Assembly: GCF_900090045.1 (NCBI RefSeq)
Contig: NC_041779.1
Location: 702,501 to 766,500, forward strand
Direction of reading: 5' to 3'
DNA: 64,000 nucleotides
From: Plasmodium malariae
Taxonomy: Eukaryota > Apicomplexa > Aconoidasida > Haemosporida > Plasmodiidae
The translations under genes were made by a program, and so were the position numbers. Of this stretch, positions 11,269 through 23,131 are shown one piece after another (the stretch's first letter is position 1; every line of letters begins with the position of its first letter). The notes under the pieces were generated by a model that searched no databases, had not been told where the DNA came from, and saw only the letters and a list, made by a program, of their open reading frames with translations.

Positions 11269-12994
11269 ACTTGCATGCGCACAAACATGAATACCTGTAT
11301 ACGTACGTAGTATTATACTCAGTCAAATACCCACGTTGGATCAAAAACGAAAGCACGCTGCATGTTATTCTACAAGTTAATACATAAATAACTGCAAGGT
11401 TGAGTATGTTGAATTGTATATACATATATGTACGTACATACATACGTACATGTACTTATGTGTAAGAGTGAACGAATCGTACAAGCTGTTTGATGATATC
11501 CTTACTGAACGCGCTAATTATATATCTTTCGTTTTTCTATGACTGTATGGCAAAAATAAAATGAATGAAATTAAATATATTTCAGTAGGAACGCCCGAAA
11601 AAAAGGCATTTCTCACTTTTAAAAAAAAAAAAAAAAAAAAAAATTAAAATAAAATCAATTAAAATAAAAAAATAATAATAAATTAAATTAAGATAAAATA
11701 AAAGAATGAGCACATTTTAGTAATGCCATTGGTCAAGGTGCTTCAATACTCCCATTTTAAATATATGTATATACGTATATAATGTGCATCCAAGGATGTA
11801 CTATATTTAGGACAAATGAAAAGGGAAAAAATATTATGTATTACACTGCTATTAACTTGGCCGAGTGAAGTAATTTTATTTTTCGCATTAACATGTTCAT
11901 AAAAAAAATGCAAAATTCGCTTCTTCCCATAAAGTGGGTTGCTCTTTCATTTTTTATTTTATTTTTTTTTTTGAAAAGGTACATTTCATTATTAGACTGT
12001 ATGAAAATGAAACCCATAGAGTCACCATCTCGACAAATTAGTTCAAATGAAAACAACGAAATAAAGTAAAAGTTATGACCACTCTTACGTAAGATGAATA
12101 CATAGTTTTATGTCTAACGGCTGAATATTCCTATAAGAGTGTTTTCGTAGAAATAATACAGTTCATTTCTTTTTTCTTATTACATTTGTCCAGTTTGAAC
12201 ATATGCACATATGAACAGATATGTACTTGTACACGTAGGAGCGTATATATGCACACGTACATACAAACATAAATGTCTTTTCCAGCGTATTGCTCATTGG
12301 TTAACCTTTTTGAACGCCGTACAACTACAATCAAGTTGATTACATAAAACCATAGAAATGCCCTAAATTTTCAGGAAAAATTATATTTGCTTTATTGTAC
12401 TATATTGTATTTTTTCTTTTGTTTTATTTATTTCTTTAACTTGAAAAAGAAAAAATTTTCACTGATTTTTATTTTGAAAAAATTATTTTATTAAATTTGT
12501 TTTTTTTCCTTTTATTCTTTAGTTTATGCGATGGGGAAGGGGAAAAAAATAAAAAAAAATAAAAAAAATAAATGCCATGCACATTTTTTGTTACAAATAG
12601 CGCAAAGATGGTAAGGACGTTTCCCTACTTTAATTTTTTGCACTTCTCTTTAACTTCTGTCTTTTCTTTGACTTCTTTCTTTTTTTTAACTTCTTTTTTT
12701 TCTTTGACTTCTTTCCTTTTTTTAGCTCCTTTCTTTTCTTTGACTTCTTTCTTTTTTTTAGCTTCTTTCTTTTCTTTGACTTCTTTCTTTTTTTTAGCTT
12801 CTTTCTTTTTTTTAGCTTTCATTTCTTACTTTTTCTTCGTAACTCTGCAGAAAATCATTTATCGGCTAATTTCTCTACAACGCGCCTTTTATATTTGCAG
12901 CAGTTAAATGTTAATGTCTTATTGAGTGAAGGGATAATTCAATTTTTTTTTTTTTTTTTTTTTTACATTCGCAATTTGTTAAGGAACCTTTTAA

Positions 12995-13034
<40 letters not shown>

Positions 13035-13195
13035 CACATATACATATACATACACCCATACAAATGAACAAACCGAATATACGTTGTCCATCTGATGCTC
13101 TGAACCAAGGTTAAAAAACAAAATAGAATATTTCTTCTTCAAAAAAAAATATGCTAAGGGTTAAATAGTAGCTCATACATGTAAAATAAAATTAT

Positions 13196-13234
<39 letters not shown>

Positions 13235-13920
13235 AACCATTTTTATTTCAAAAGTATTTTCCTTTTTTAAGACAACGTAATTTTGAAAAGCTGCCGTTTA
13301 TATATACATATGTACATGCTTATTATACAGTTAAACAAATATATATATATATAGATATATATGTTTATGTCTATGCATATGTATACATGTACACCTTCAA
13401 AGTATATGTTAAATTCTGCACATGCAACGTCTTAACAAAACAATTGTAAAAATAAAGAAACAGTTACAGACAACTCAAAATGAGAAAAAAATCTACCACA
13501 TAACTAGAAATATTTTTATTATTTTTTTTTTTTTTTCTTTTATCACTCAATTCGTAATTGGATAAAAAAAAAAAAAAAAAAAAAAAATTTGTTCCTGCCC
13601 AAGCTTGCATATTAACTCACAGGGGCACTTAGAACAAGTCTAATTTCATCTCTGATTAAGCCAGTCCATACTATTTTACATATACACACATGCGTATGTT
13701 TCTACGTACACTCAGACGAATACCTAGACATACGCCAACACATCCCCCCGCATGCGCACTTTTTTAAACTGTTACTTATCACTCACCTGAATACGTGCAT
13801 AATTGCTTTTCTTTTGGTACAAATTCGGGCTCGTGTAGTCATACCATTAACTAATGCAAAGCATATTTATCAGCACATCGTTGCCCTACCCAAGTTTTGT
13901 TGTACTTTAATAATCCTAAA
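10142..13920. other. Divergent intergenic region (SNRNP40 / TRP1-like promoters)
   Basis: About 3.8 kb separates two divergently transcribed genes and should contain both 5' UTRs and promoters. It holds many T and A runs (e.g. ~13201-13231 and ~13565-13587), (TA)n at ~11236-11264 and ~13000-13028, and TACGTA-rich stretches around 11300-11460. Short frames here encode Ile/Tyr runs or repeats. I see no convincing exon. Confidence 0.6.
12640..12822 (-). repeat. 18-bp polypurine/polypyrimidine minisatellite (Lys-rich pseudo-ORF)
   Basis: About nine 18-bp units. Read on the - strand they give six-residue units AKKKKE / VKEKKE from an ATG at 12822 to a stop at 12625. One strand is nearly pure purine. 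The frame has no support outside the repeat, so I annotate a repeat rather than a gene. A small Lys-rich nuclear protein cannot be fully excluded. Confidence 0.7.
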
Positions 13921-16900
13921 ATGTATATGCCCAGCCTTTTAAAAAATTTTTTTTTCTTTTTCCTAATATCCTCTTTCATATGCTACACAGCTCAATGTTA
14001 TAGTTCTACCATTAGTAAAAAATCAAATAGTCCTTATGTGAATGATGGAAAAGAAAAAAAAGAAATTATATCAATTATTTTTCCCCATATTTTCAGCATT
14101 TTCTATACCAAATGTATAAATTATGATTGTACAGAAATTTCCTCATTTAGCTGTAAAAAAAAAAAGATATACGCTCATCCTAGTGGCGATACTAATGATG
14201 ATCACTACATTCCCATTTGCTCTTATACAAATAAGCTCAAGGGTAAAGATATGTTCCTTTGCAAATTATTTAGTGGTAAGCATATTAATTATGTCGATTA
14301 TTATAAAATTGTTCTCTATATAAGCTATCATATAATTACCACTGATATATGTAGAACAAACATTTTAGTACAAACGAAGCTTCAAGAATTGCATACAAGT
14401 GGAGGAAGTTGCGTACGGGGGGGAACAAAAATTCACAGTGGGGTGCTCAACCTGCTGAACACTGCATCCGGGGGCCTCAAAAAAAGAATTAACATAAAAA
14501 AGAAAGAAGCAGCGAAGAACGAAACAATTAAATATGTAGAAGTCAACTACGTAGAAGATATTTTCTCAAAAGTCAATCACTCAAAAGTCAATCACTCAAA
14601 AGTCAACCACCCAAAAGTCAACCACTCAAAAGTCAATCACTCAAAAGTCAATCACTCAAAAGTCAACCACCCAAAAGTTAACCACCCAAAAGTTAACCAC
14701 CCAAAAGTCAATCACTCAAAAGCCAACCACTCAAAAGTCAACCACTCAAAAGTCAACCACTCAAAAGTCAACCACTCAAAAGTCAACCACCCAAAATCCA
14801 ATTACGCGGAAATAAACTACACCGACGAAGCTGCACGTGATGAGGGAGCACCCAGATCCAATGCAGTTGACTTTCCTCTCTTTTTTTCATCAAGTTCGCA
14901 TAACATGTGTGAACATATATATGCAAAAAGGGAAAAACAATTTAACATAAGCAATATTATGAAAAAGTATATTTCTATGAATATCTATACTAATATGAGC
15001 AATTCAAAAAAAAAGGTAGAGAACAACTTAAGAAATAATCTACTTGGCATTATATACGATAATTTTTATAAAATGTTTGATACCTCCTTTTTTGCCATAT
15101 CATCAAACGCTATATTTAATTGTGGTGGTTACGTCTATCACAAAGGTATCTATACCTTTTTTCTAGTTCATGCTATTAATAATAGAGGAAGAAAGAACAG
15201 GATACTACAGGGAGGAAGGAACCATCAGCACAAGAATGTCGGCGTGAAAAAAGGAAAAAGCAGGGAGGAAAATAAAGGCAATCAGATTGATCAGAATGCC
15301 GCAAATGCAGCCGATGGTGCTAACGGTGCTAATGATGAGGAACAAGTAGGACAGAAAGAGAATGAAGGCGAGGGGTTCCAAGAGAAATCAGAAATGAGCT
15401 ACATGAAAAATAATACAATACAATATTTCAAATGCTTTTTAGATAAGGCAAGAGAAAATGTGGATGGAGATAGCGAATTGTCAAGATGGGTAGACTCCAG
15501 TAGTAAATCATGTTATTGTAGTGAAGAGAATGCCCAGCCATGTTCAATAAACGATATAAATGATTCTAATTTTGTTAATCACCTTGTTGGAAATGAGATA
15601 TGTGATGGTAAGCAAAGTAAAAATGCAAAAGATATATTTATAGTTCTATCTGAGTATAACATATTGAAATGTAAGGAAGAAAATAAAGAAACTGAAATGA
15701 ATAAGATAACGGAAGAAAATTTATATAATTATTGCAAAAATGGATTAAAGTTTTGGGATAACAAACATCTATATGAGTATATGAATTGTGATAGTGTAAA
15801 AAGTAAAGAAGAAAAAAATAAAAATATATGTAAAGATAGATGCGAAGATATAAAATTATTATGTAATGATAAAAATGCTCAGTTCTATTCTTTTGATGTT
15901 TGCAAAAAGTACTATGAAATGAATGCATTTCATCATTTTACCTTTGTTCGTATTTTCAAATTTTTTGATGATAATTGTTCATATGTAGATACTCATAATA
16001 AAGGATTAGTTTTATGTAAACACAAAAATGTGCAGTGTGAATTTAGTAATTGGTCTGAATGGACAACTTGTACTAAAACATGTAGAGAAAATAATTACGA
16101 TTCTAGTGCTTTAAAAACAAGAAAAAGAATTCTACTGAAAAATTTTTTATATGCTGGTAAATCTTGTAGTCTTGTTGCTAATGATAGAAATAACTTGATT
16201 GACGTTAATTTTTGTTCCGAATTACCTTACTGTGATCATAACTTAAATAATCAAAATAAAAAAGATTTTCTCCCACCATTTGTTATACCGTTAAAAGAAA
16301 TTGAAAAGGCAAATACAATGAAAGAGTTGGATGATGATGATAATGATTTAATAAATGAAAATGTACTTAACAACGACACTGACTTGCTAATAGATTGTAA
16401 AGTAACTGATATGTATAATTATGAAAACGCTCAAAGGTATAATGAAAAAATTAGAGCATGTTCTTGCCCTGCTAATGAAACACCATGCTATTTTAAAGAT
16501 ATTTACAACTCAAACAAATGGAAAAACTCTTTTGATAAATTATGTAATTCTAATCCTAACATAAATATAGTTACGGCAGATTTTATTACCATAGATTGTA
16601 ACATGCTAATTAGTTTAAAAAAAAAAGAAATTGCTATCAACACTTACTTGGCTATGACTTTTGACTGTCATTCGACTTTGTTTCAGTATCTCTTCTGTTC
16701 CAAAATACGTAATTCCGCAAGAACGAATTTTATATACATAACTGTTACATTTATCTTAGGAGCTATTGCAGCTATATATATTCTCTTCCTAATTTTTAGT
16801 GAAAGCGAAAAGTGCAAAGCCCTCATACCTAGGTTCAACCGAAGGGAAAAACATCATTCTGACAGCTCCTCCGATGAGGATACCGAAAATGAGGACGAAC

Positions 16901-16944
16901 AAAAGCTGCATAAAGAGGAGCAGCCACTACACAAAGGGGAGTAG
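13921..16944 (+). CDS. TRP1: Thrombospondin type-1 repeat membrane protein, TRP1-like
   Basis: A 1007-aa type I membrane protein. The first ATG (MYMPSLLKN) opens a signal peptide (residues ~1-27, FFFFFLISSFICYTA). Next come a Cys-containing N-terminal region, fifteen 5-residue repeats (SKVNH/PKVNH) at ~216-290, an acidic linker, and two related Cys-rich segments (CYCSEENAQPC and CSCPANETPC). These flank one TSR at ~703-775 (NWSEWTTCTKTC). A TM helix (~937-958, FIYITVTFILGAIAAIYI) and a short charged tail follow. The TSR keeps a WxxW C-mannosylation motif and a CxxTC O-fucosylation-like motif, although the usual following Gly is Arg. The architecture and the position beside SEC23 match, from memory, P. 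falciparum/P. berghei TRP1, a sporozoite protein needed for oocyst egress and salivary-gland entry. The predicted tail ends at a TAG inside a 21-bp repeat and lacks the penultimate Trp of TRAP-type tails. Confidence 0.78.
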   Translation: MYMPSLLKNFFFFFLISSFICYTAQCYSSTISKKSNSPYVNDGKEKKEIISIIFPHIFSIFYTKCINYDCTEISSFSCKKKKIYAHPSGDTNDDHYIPICSYTNKLKGKDMFLCKLFSGKHINYVDYYKIVLYISYHIITTDICRTNILVQTKLQELHTSGGSCVRGGTKIHSGVLNLLNTASGGLKKRINIKKKEAAKNETIKYVEVNYVEDIFSKVNHSKVNHSKVNHPKVNHSKVNHSKVNHSKVNHPKVNHPKVNHPKVNHSKANHSKVNHSKVNHSKVNHSKVNHPKSNYAEINYTDEAARDEGAPRSNAVDFPLFFSSSSHNMCEHIYAKREKQFNISNIMKKYISMNIYTNMSNSKKKVENNLRNNLLGIIYDNFYKMFDTSFFAISSNAIFNCGGYVYHKGIYTFFLVHAINNRGRKNRILQGGRNHQHKNVGVKKGKSREENKGNQIDQNAANAADGANGANDEEQVGQKENEGEGFQEKSEMSYMKNNTIQYFKCFLDKARENVDGDSELSRWVDSSSKSCYCSEENAQPCSINDINDSNFVNHLVGNEICDGKQSKNAKDIFIVLSEYNILKCKEENKETEMNKITEENLYNYCKNGLKFWDNKHLYEYMNCDSVKSKEEKNKNICKDRCEDIKLLCNDKNAQFYSFDVCKKYYEMNAFHHFTFVRIFKFFDDNCSYVDTHNKGLVLCKHKNVQCEFSNWSEWTTCTKTCRENNYDSSALKTRKRILLKNFLYAGKSCSLVANDRNNLIDVNFCSELPYCDHNLNNQNKKDFLPPFVIPLKEIEKANTMKELDDDDNDLINENVLNNDTDLLIDCKVTDMYNYENAQRYNEKIRACSCPANETPCYFKDIYNSNKWKNSFDKLCNSNPNINIVTADFITIDCNMLISLKKKEIAINTYLAMTFDCHSTLFQYLFCSKIRNSARTNFIYITVTFILGAIAAIYILFLIFSESEKCKALIPRFNRREKHHSDSSSDEDTENEDEQKLHKEEQPLHKGE
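14566..14790 (+). repeat. 15-bp coding minisatellite (SKVNH/PKVNH x15)
   Basis: Fifteen uninterrupted 15-bp units (TCAAAAGTCAATCAC and variants) inside the TRP1-like ectodomain, each coding S/P-K-V-N-H with one K-A-N-H unit. Synonymous AAT/AAC changes and TCA/CCA swaps are shared by neighbouring units, suggesting recent duplication. A copy-number polymorphism is likely. Confidence 0.95.
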
Positions 16945-17040
16945 CCACTATGGAAAGAGGAGCAGCCACTACGGAAAGAAGAACGACCTAAACAAAAAGT
17001 GCACCCAGCAGATGCAATAGAGGGCAGCACAAAACGGTAA
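16945..17040 (+). other. In-frame continuation of the TRP1-like tail after TAG
   Basis: Beyond the TAG at 16942-16944 the same frame stays open for 31 codons to a TAA at 17038-17040. It continues the tail's 21-bp repeat (QPLHKGE, then stop-PLWKEE, then QPLRKEE). The TAG sits where the neighbouring units have CAG. This is either former coding sequence after a C-to-T change, a sequencing error, or a readthrough extension. Confidence 0.7.
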
Positions 17041-19511
17041 GTGGTATCATCAGAGTTAAACGACTCCTCACAATGAATATAATTCACATTAGAGCAAAAT
17101 GCACCCAAAGAAATTTCTTAAAAAAAGAGGGGTTATTCTCCCATTTTGTTATTCTTGTACAGTTGTATTATTTTTATTTCCCCTTCTTGCTTCCATAAAA
17201 AATATTTTCTGTTGTGTTGATTTCTGTGGTGATGTACTATGCTATATTGTGTTCTTTTTTGTTTTATTGTGTTTTATTCTTTTTAATTTGTTTTATTTTG
17301 ATCTATTTTATTTTGATCTATTTTATTTTGATCTATTTTATTTTGATCTATTTTATTTTGATCTATTTTATTTTGATCTATTTTATTTTGATCTATTTTA
17401 TTTTGATCTGTTTTATTCTAATTTATCTTATTCTAATTTGTTTTATTCTAACTTGTTTTAATATATTTTTTTTTTTTTGTTTTGTTCTTTATGTTCACTC
17501 TTAAAATCTTCCATCCAGTTTATTCATTTCTTCTTTCCACTCTTAACTTTAGTGTCTCATCCAACTACGGTATTAGTTTGCTACGCCCAATTCCATTTCT
17601 AATAAACTCATAGAAAGGTGGCAATACACTAGTCCTTTTTATGTACAAGTATATGAGCCCATACACGCGCACATGTACACAGGCGCAAACACGTGGCTGC
17701 GTACTTATGTATATTTTATTTTTTTAAAGTATGATGACTTACCCCTCCACTGCCTATTTCGCCTAATTGCGTAGCTTCTTGTACTATTATTTTTATTGCT
17801 ATATTTTTATAACGAAATAAAAAGTCTTTCTCTTTTGAAATTCTTACAAAAAATAAAAATTCCTATGTGTGTTAAACAACCTAAGGAACATATATGCCAT
17901 ACTGCAAAACATTGTCAATATTGTAATATTTTTGTACTAGTTTCTTTTCTTTTTAAGCATTTTACTGTTTTTGCATATAGTTCGTCTCATATCTCTATCA
18001 AATTTACGAATTTCAAAATACCACTACAATTTTTTATTAGTATATAAGGGAAAAATGAAATGTCAAAAAAAAAAAAAAAAAAATATATGAACTGTTCAGG
18101 CAATTTTTGCAATAAAAATAAGTTTTGTCTTTAGGCCACGGAAAAGTCTCAAATTTATTACATTTTAGCAAAAATACATTTTATGAAAACGTGGTAAGTT
18201 ACGACAAGTAACACTAAGTAGCAGTATGTAACAGTACATAACGGTGTGCCATTTGAGACATCTTTGGTATAAAAAAGTAAATGCCAAGAGTTGCTTTTAT
18301 GCTAAACATCGCTAACTTGAATTGGTATGTTAATGAGCTCCTTAAGAGGTAACCCCTTTATGGTTGTACCGATACAATTGTCCATCCTCACTTATGTATA
18401 TACATTTTTAGTTTTTTGTTTTCTATTTTTTTTGCGCATGTTCACATATACATATATATAATAGAATGCAATGGTAGCATATAGCGAGTTTTGGAACAAT
18501 TAGTACATGTTACCGCGGAATTGGTGTAATATGTTTTCTCGGAGCACCTGCACATACGAGTACCCGTGCGTCAACACGTATATCATCGTCACAAGTATCA
18601 ATTCATGCGTTTGTCTATACTTAAAAAGAAATATTAATTTAAAAGACTCGCAAAAGGGGTGTAGAATTGGATTAGTAGTGCCATAGAAGCGGCTTAGAAC
18701 TGACGTCCAATTGACACATATATAATTTAATTTAATGTTTAATAATTACGATGAGTAAAGGGATATATATATATATATGTATTGTAAAAAAAAAAAAAAT
18801 AAAAAATGCGAATTTTTGAAATATTCAAATGTTTACCACAGGCATACACACATACATTAAAAGTACAAAAAAAAAAAAAAAAAAAAAAGGCTCCATTTGT
18901 TACGAAAAATTATTTCTCACATACCTAGTATATTTTTTTTGTATTGAAATATATGTCATAAAAAAAGAGGTTTAAAACAGTGTATGCAGAAAAAAAAAAA
19001 AAAAAAAAAAAAAAAAAGGTATGAGAAACCCAGAGAAGGGGGCGGAGGGTGCACATACATTTACATATGTACATGTATTACATGTGGAAGTAAGCTTGGT
19101 CAACGTCTTTCCTTCGCTTCAAATTCAGCAAAAATATGGCTTCAACAATATGTTCTCAAGAACCCACTCATGCATGCATCTACATGCATACGAAATAATA
19201 TCTGCCTTCATACTAGCCAAATGATGATAATAAAAACGAGGAAGTTAACGTTATTTCTTCTTTTGTAGTAATATACTTCTCATTCTTCCACACTTCTCCA
19301 TGCCTTCCACCATCATCATCCCATGGGGGTAAAATGGCAAAGGGCATTCGACATGTTCAGTATATCAAAGAACATGGAAGCAAAGGGGTCCATCACACCT
19401 ATGTCTGCAGTGTATACTGGAATAACTCATGTATGTAATTGATAATGAAAAAATCCATACTCTCACTACGTTATGCAAACTCCCACACCACTACTGCTCC
19501 TTGGAAGTAAT
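17041..19511. other. Convergent 3' intergenic region (TRP1-like / SEC23)
   Basis: About 2.5 kb lies between two stop codons. It contains the 15-bp repeat at ~17286-17460 and poly(A) runs at ~18066-18083 and ~18990-19017. The sub-regions 18200-18720 and 19040-19460 are less AT-biased and not simple sequence, but I can assign no protein, tRNA or other RNA to them. Confidence 0.6.
17286..17460. repeat. 15-bp minisatellite
   Basis: About nine copies of a 15-bp unit (TTTTATTTTGATCTA) degrade into related copies at the 3' side. The length is a multiple of three, so it reads as repeated FYFDL. It lies downstream of the TRP1-like gene. Confidence 0.9.
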
Positions 19512-21970
19512 CTATGTCTGGACAGCCAGCTTTACCAGGTGATCCATAAAAATTTTGAGAGAAACATCATCCGTGTTAATTATGTACGATTCACTACTGG
19601 ACGTGCCGAACGTGCTCCCACTCAAGGAGTTATGTGTGGTAGATGGGTTAACCTTAGCTAGGAGAAACCTACTTTGACTACCACCACTATTACAAAGAAC
19701 AAATTTAGGTATAGGAAATCTATCTTCTAAAATAGACTTAGCATCTTCATGTGGTGCATTGAGTAATTGTCTAAAATGTTCATACTCAGGTTTATCATGA
19801 AATCCTTGTTCCCTCCATTGGTAAATCATTTCACCATACCATACAACAACATGGAAATATGAATCTAGTAAAAGAATAACATTTGCTTTTAATGATTGTG
19901 CATCTAGTAAGACAGGTATTGGTGTTTGGGAATCAAAAGAATATTGCAGTAAAGCTGGTTGAATCATTATTAATGAATTCATTACATTTTCTCTTAACAG
20001 TATAGAACGATAATATGCTGTTTCATCAGGACTAGCATTAAATGTTTGTAAAAAATGGGATCTTCTTAAATGATACATAAATTGAGGATAAATAGAAAAT
20101 TCTGGTGATAAATGAAAAGAATTAACGTCATCTTTTTGATAATCAGCAAAAGTACTTACTAGTCGTATTAGTTTTCTATCTAACCATCTTAAAACATCAA
20201 TAGGTTCATCTGTTTCTGCTTTTAAAACTGCAAATCTAGCCATAATTACAGCAGCAGTTTCTTGATCAAATCCTTGTGAAATTTCTGCAATATTTGCTTC
20301 TGCAAATCTGTAAGATATTGTTGTTACACGTAATCTTCTCCTACCACTTGGATGTTGATATAACGTTTGGAATTGTATATACGCTTGTCTATCTGGTGGT
20401 AGGGAAGAAATATTTTGATTTACTATTTCGAAATAAAAAGCTATCGTTGATTGTCTATCTAAAGCACATATTGTCCATTCACATGTTCCTCCTTCACCTA
20501 CACATGTATCAGATACATAATTAGCTATTTTTTTATTACTTGAGCATGCACCTATAGCACCACAAACACGAAATTCCTTTGAACATATGATGGTCAATTT
20601 TGCATTATATCCATGTTTTATATAACCTGTTGAATCTGTTTCAAATATTTTTTTAAAAGAATCTTTAAATACATTCATAGAAAACGAATCTGCCATTACC
20701 ATAAATCCATTCGTCTTCTCACAGCATACTTTCATCTCGTATAAACCTATTTGATCTAATGAACAGGCAAAAATATCTATAGCATGTCCAGATGCTACTG
20801 CTCTATTTGCTAGAGATATATAATATTTTAATGCTTTTTTAACATGCCTAGCATTCGTATTTTCTTTTTGTAAATCTAAATGATGTCTAAGTGATTCACT
20901 TAAAGCAGTATCTACAATTTTTCCAGGGGATGTTGTATCTGCACCTCCAATAAACATCATTATTCTACCACTTAACTGATTACAACAGCATTCTAGTAAT
21001 CCTATAGCTACACTTAATGCTACGCCAGTACATCTCTTTGCTCTTTGATCAGGAGGAGTAGGCCAATTATCTTTCTGTATATCTTCTAATAACATATTAA
21101 TATTATATTCACACTCACTGACTGGTTGTAAAAATCTTCGAGCTGATGTAGATGTTGTTGAACTACGTGGATCATTCCGACTCCCTAAATTTAATTGTTT
21201 TTGTAAATCTTGTGCTGTTATATCTTTACTTCCTTTAAATACATACGATTTTAAACAATCATGAAAACCTATTTCATGCACGTAACACATATTTCCAAAT
21301 GTTATGATTCCTATGTATGCATCACCTGGCATTAAACTAATACACTGCTGTATAGAATCTTTTAGTTGCTCTAACTCCTCTTCTAATAAACATGTATCAA
21401 TCACAAACAAAAAAGTTGGAGGTGGTATATCTCCCACGTTTGACGGTTGGATGTATTCTATGTTGGAGTACATTACATCTGCTGGAAGGTTCTGCGTATG
21501 AAAAAAAAAAAAAAAAAAAGTTGAGGAAGAGGAGGATCCAATGTATACATTTGCATATACATACATAAGTGCGTTATGAAGTGTATACATGCATGGGCAT
21601 ATACGTATGTACGTGTTGCATGTACACACCCCATCTAAATGAAGGCGCGGGCAACTTATATCAGGAGTACCTTTTCCGATATATGCTCAGCATAATGTAA
21701 GGGGAAGGGGTTTTTTATATTTGAAAAGGGGCAAGTCCATGTTTTATTCCTAAAATCGATATTACAGTAGGGATTTAAAATACAATTACTTGTTTTACAT
21801 TTCAATGGTTCATACTCTACTAATTTAACACTATTATCATCTGTTCTTTTTAAAACTGTATATAAACATCCTAAGGGCACTTCAATTTTTGCCGCTTCGT
21901 TTTTTGTTGGAGGCCATAAATTCCAACTAAACCTAATTCCCGTTTGACTTTCTTGAAGATGTATGTCCAT
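19512..21970 (-). CDS. SEC23: COPII coat GTPase-activating subunit SEC23 (2 exons)
   Basis: Exon 1 is 21671-21970 (100 codons) and exon 2 is 19512-21491, joined in phase 0 across a 179-bp intron (GTACTC..CGCAG). The 759-aa product is the normal SEC23 length. The N-terminus [20 protein letters not shown] is diagnostic. The zinc-finger region, trunk ([14 protein letters not shown], beta-sandwich), helical domain and C-terminal gelsolin-like domain ([13 protein letters not shown]) follow in order, ending [16 protein letters not shown]23 pairs with SEC24 and stimulates SAR1 GTP hydrolysis in ER-exit vesicle formation. In the zinc finger the first pair (KCKTSNC) is intact, but the second reads TCPFS where animals have CxxC, so one ligand is Ser. 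The start is the only ATG upstream of the conserved N-terminus. Confidence 0.96.
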
Positions 21971-22002
21971 TTTGTTTTCCGTTCATACATACATACATAA
22001 AT

Positions 22003-22051
<49 letters not shown>

Positions 22052-22124
22052 ACCTTGTTGGTAAGATTGCGTGCTCGCACCTTCGCCCCTTTCGTTGGCT
22101 TATACGATTACTTTGATTATGCTA

Positions 22125-22290
22125 CTACGTTGCATATATTACTACGTTGTATATATTACTACGTTGCATATATTACTACTCTGCATATATTACTACTCTG
22201 CATATATTACTACTCTGCATATATTACTACGTTGCATATATTACTATTCTGCATATATTACTACTCTGCATATATTACTGATTAACTTCT
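22125..22290. repeat. ~17/21-bp minisatellite upstream of SEC23
   Basis: About nine tandem copies of a unit like CATATATTACTACTCTG (variants with CGTTG or TTCTG) lie ~150-320 bp upstream of the SEC23 start codon, so they are probably in its promoter or 5' UTR. Confidence 0.85.
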
Positions 22291-23131
22291 TTCTTTTTCC
22301 TGTTACTGAAAGATGCCTCTTCCTTTAATAGTCTCTTGTGTGGATATACTTCCTATACCATTTACAAATTTGTTTTTTCTCCTTCCTTTACTTATCCTTA
22401 TCTACCTAGCAACGGTTCGCTCCCCTGCAGTTATTGAAGCTGTTCAACTTGTTCGGCTGTTCCTGCCAGTGTTATAGCGACCCTAGCAACTAGGCAAGTT
22501 CGATTTCTTCTTCTTTTTTGTTCACTTCTTTTGATTATTTTTATATATTTTTTTTTTTTAAATGTTATTATACATACTAAAGAAGAACGTCATTTATAAA
22601 AAGCATTTTATTTCCTTAAAATGTGTTAGCCTTTTATTCATCAAAATGATTTTGATGTAAAGTATGCTTCAAGGTAATTCACTCCTTTTCTTTTTTCTCT
22701 TTATATAAATCCGTTTATTAATAGTTTATTATGTGCGTATTTTGCTTGTACGTATTATGTATGCATTATTGACGTATTGCTGAAATATTATGGATGGGTT
22801 ACTTATGTGTGAGTGAACGTACACTACACAAATTAAATTTTACGAACATAACGAAATAAAATGATATGTAGCTATAATTTTTTACTATTTTAGATATTTT
22901 TTTCAAAATGAAAAAAAAAAAAAAAAAAAAACAAACAAAAACAAAGCTGGGCAAAGTATCAGTTCTGATAATGTTATAATCTCCCCTTTACTTAATATAC
23001 AAAAAAAAAAAAATAAATAAATAAATAAAATAAAATAGAAAAAAATAAAAATAAATTATTAGAAATACAGTTAATTTTTATTATTTTTTTAAAATTTAGA
23101 ATTTCACCTTTACCAAAATTAAACCACCACA

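Noticed and set aside
12625..12822. 65-codon Lys-rich ORF on the - strand, resembling a histone H1-like tail
   Set aside because: It consists only of 18-bp repeats with no flanking exon in phase (upstream - strand frames hit stops), so I kept it as a repeat.
22401..22500. GGTTCG-containing segment considered as a tRNA
   Set aside because: No acceptor stem pairing or cloverleaf could be drawn around it.
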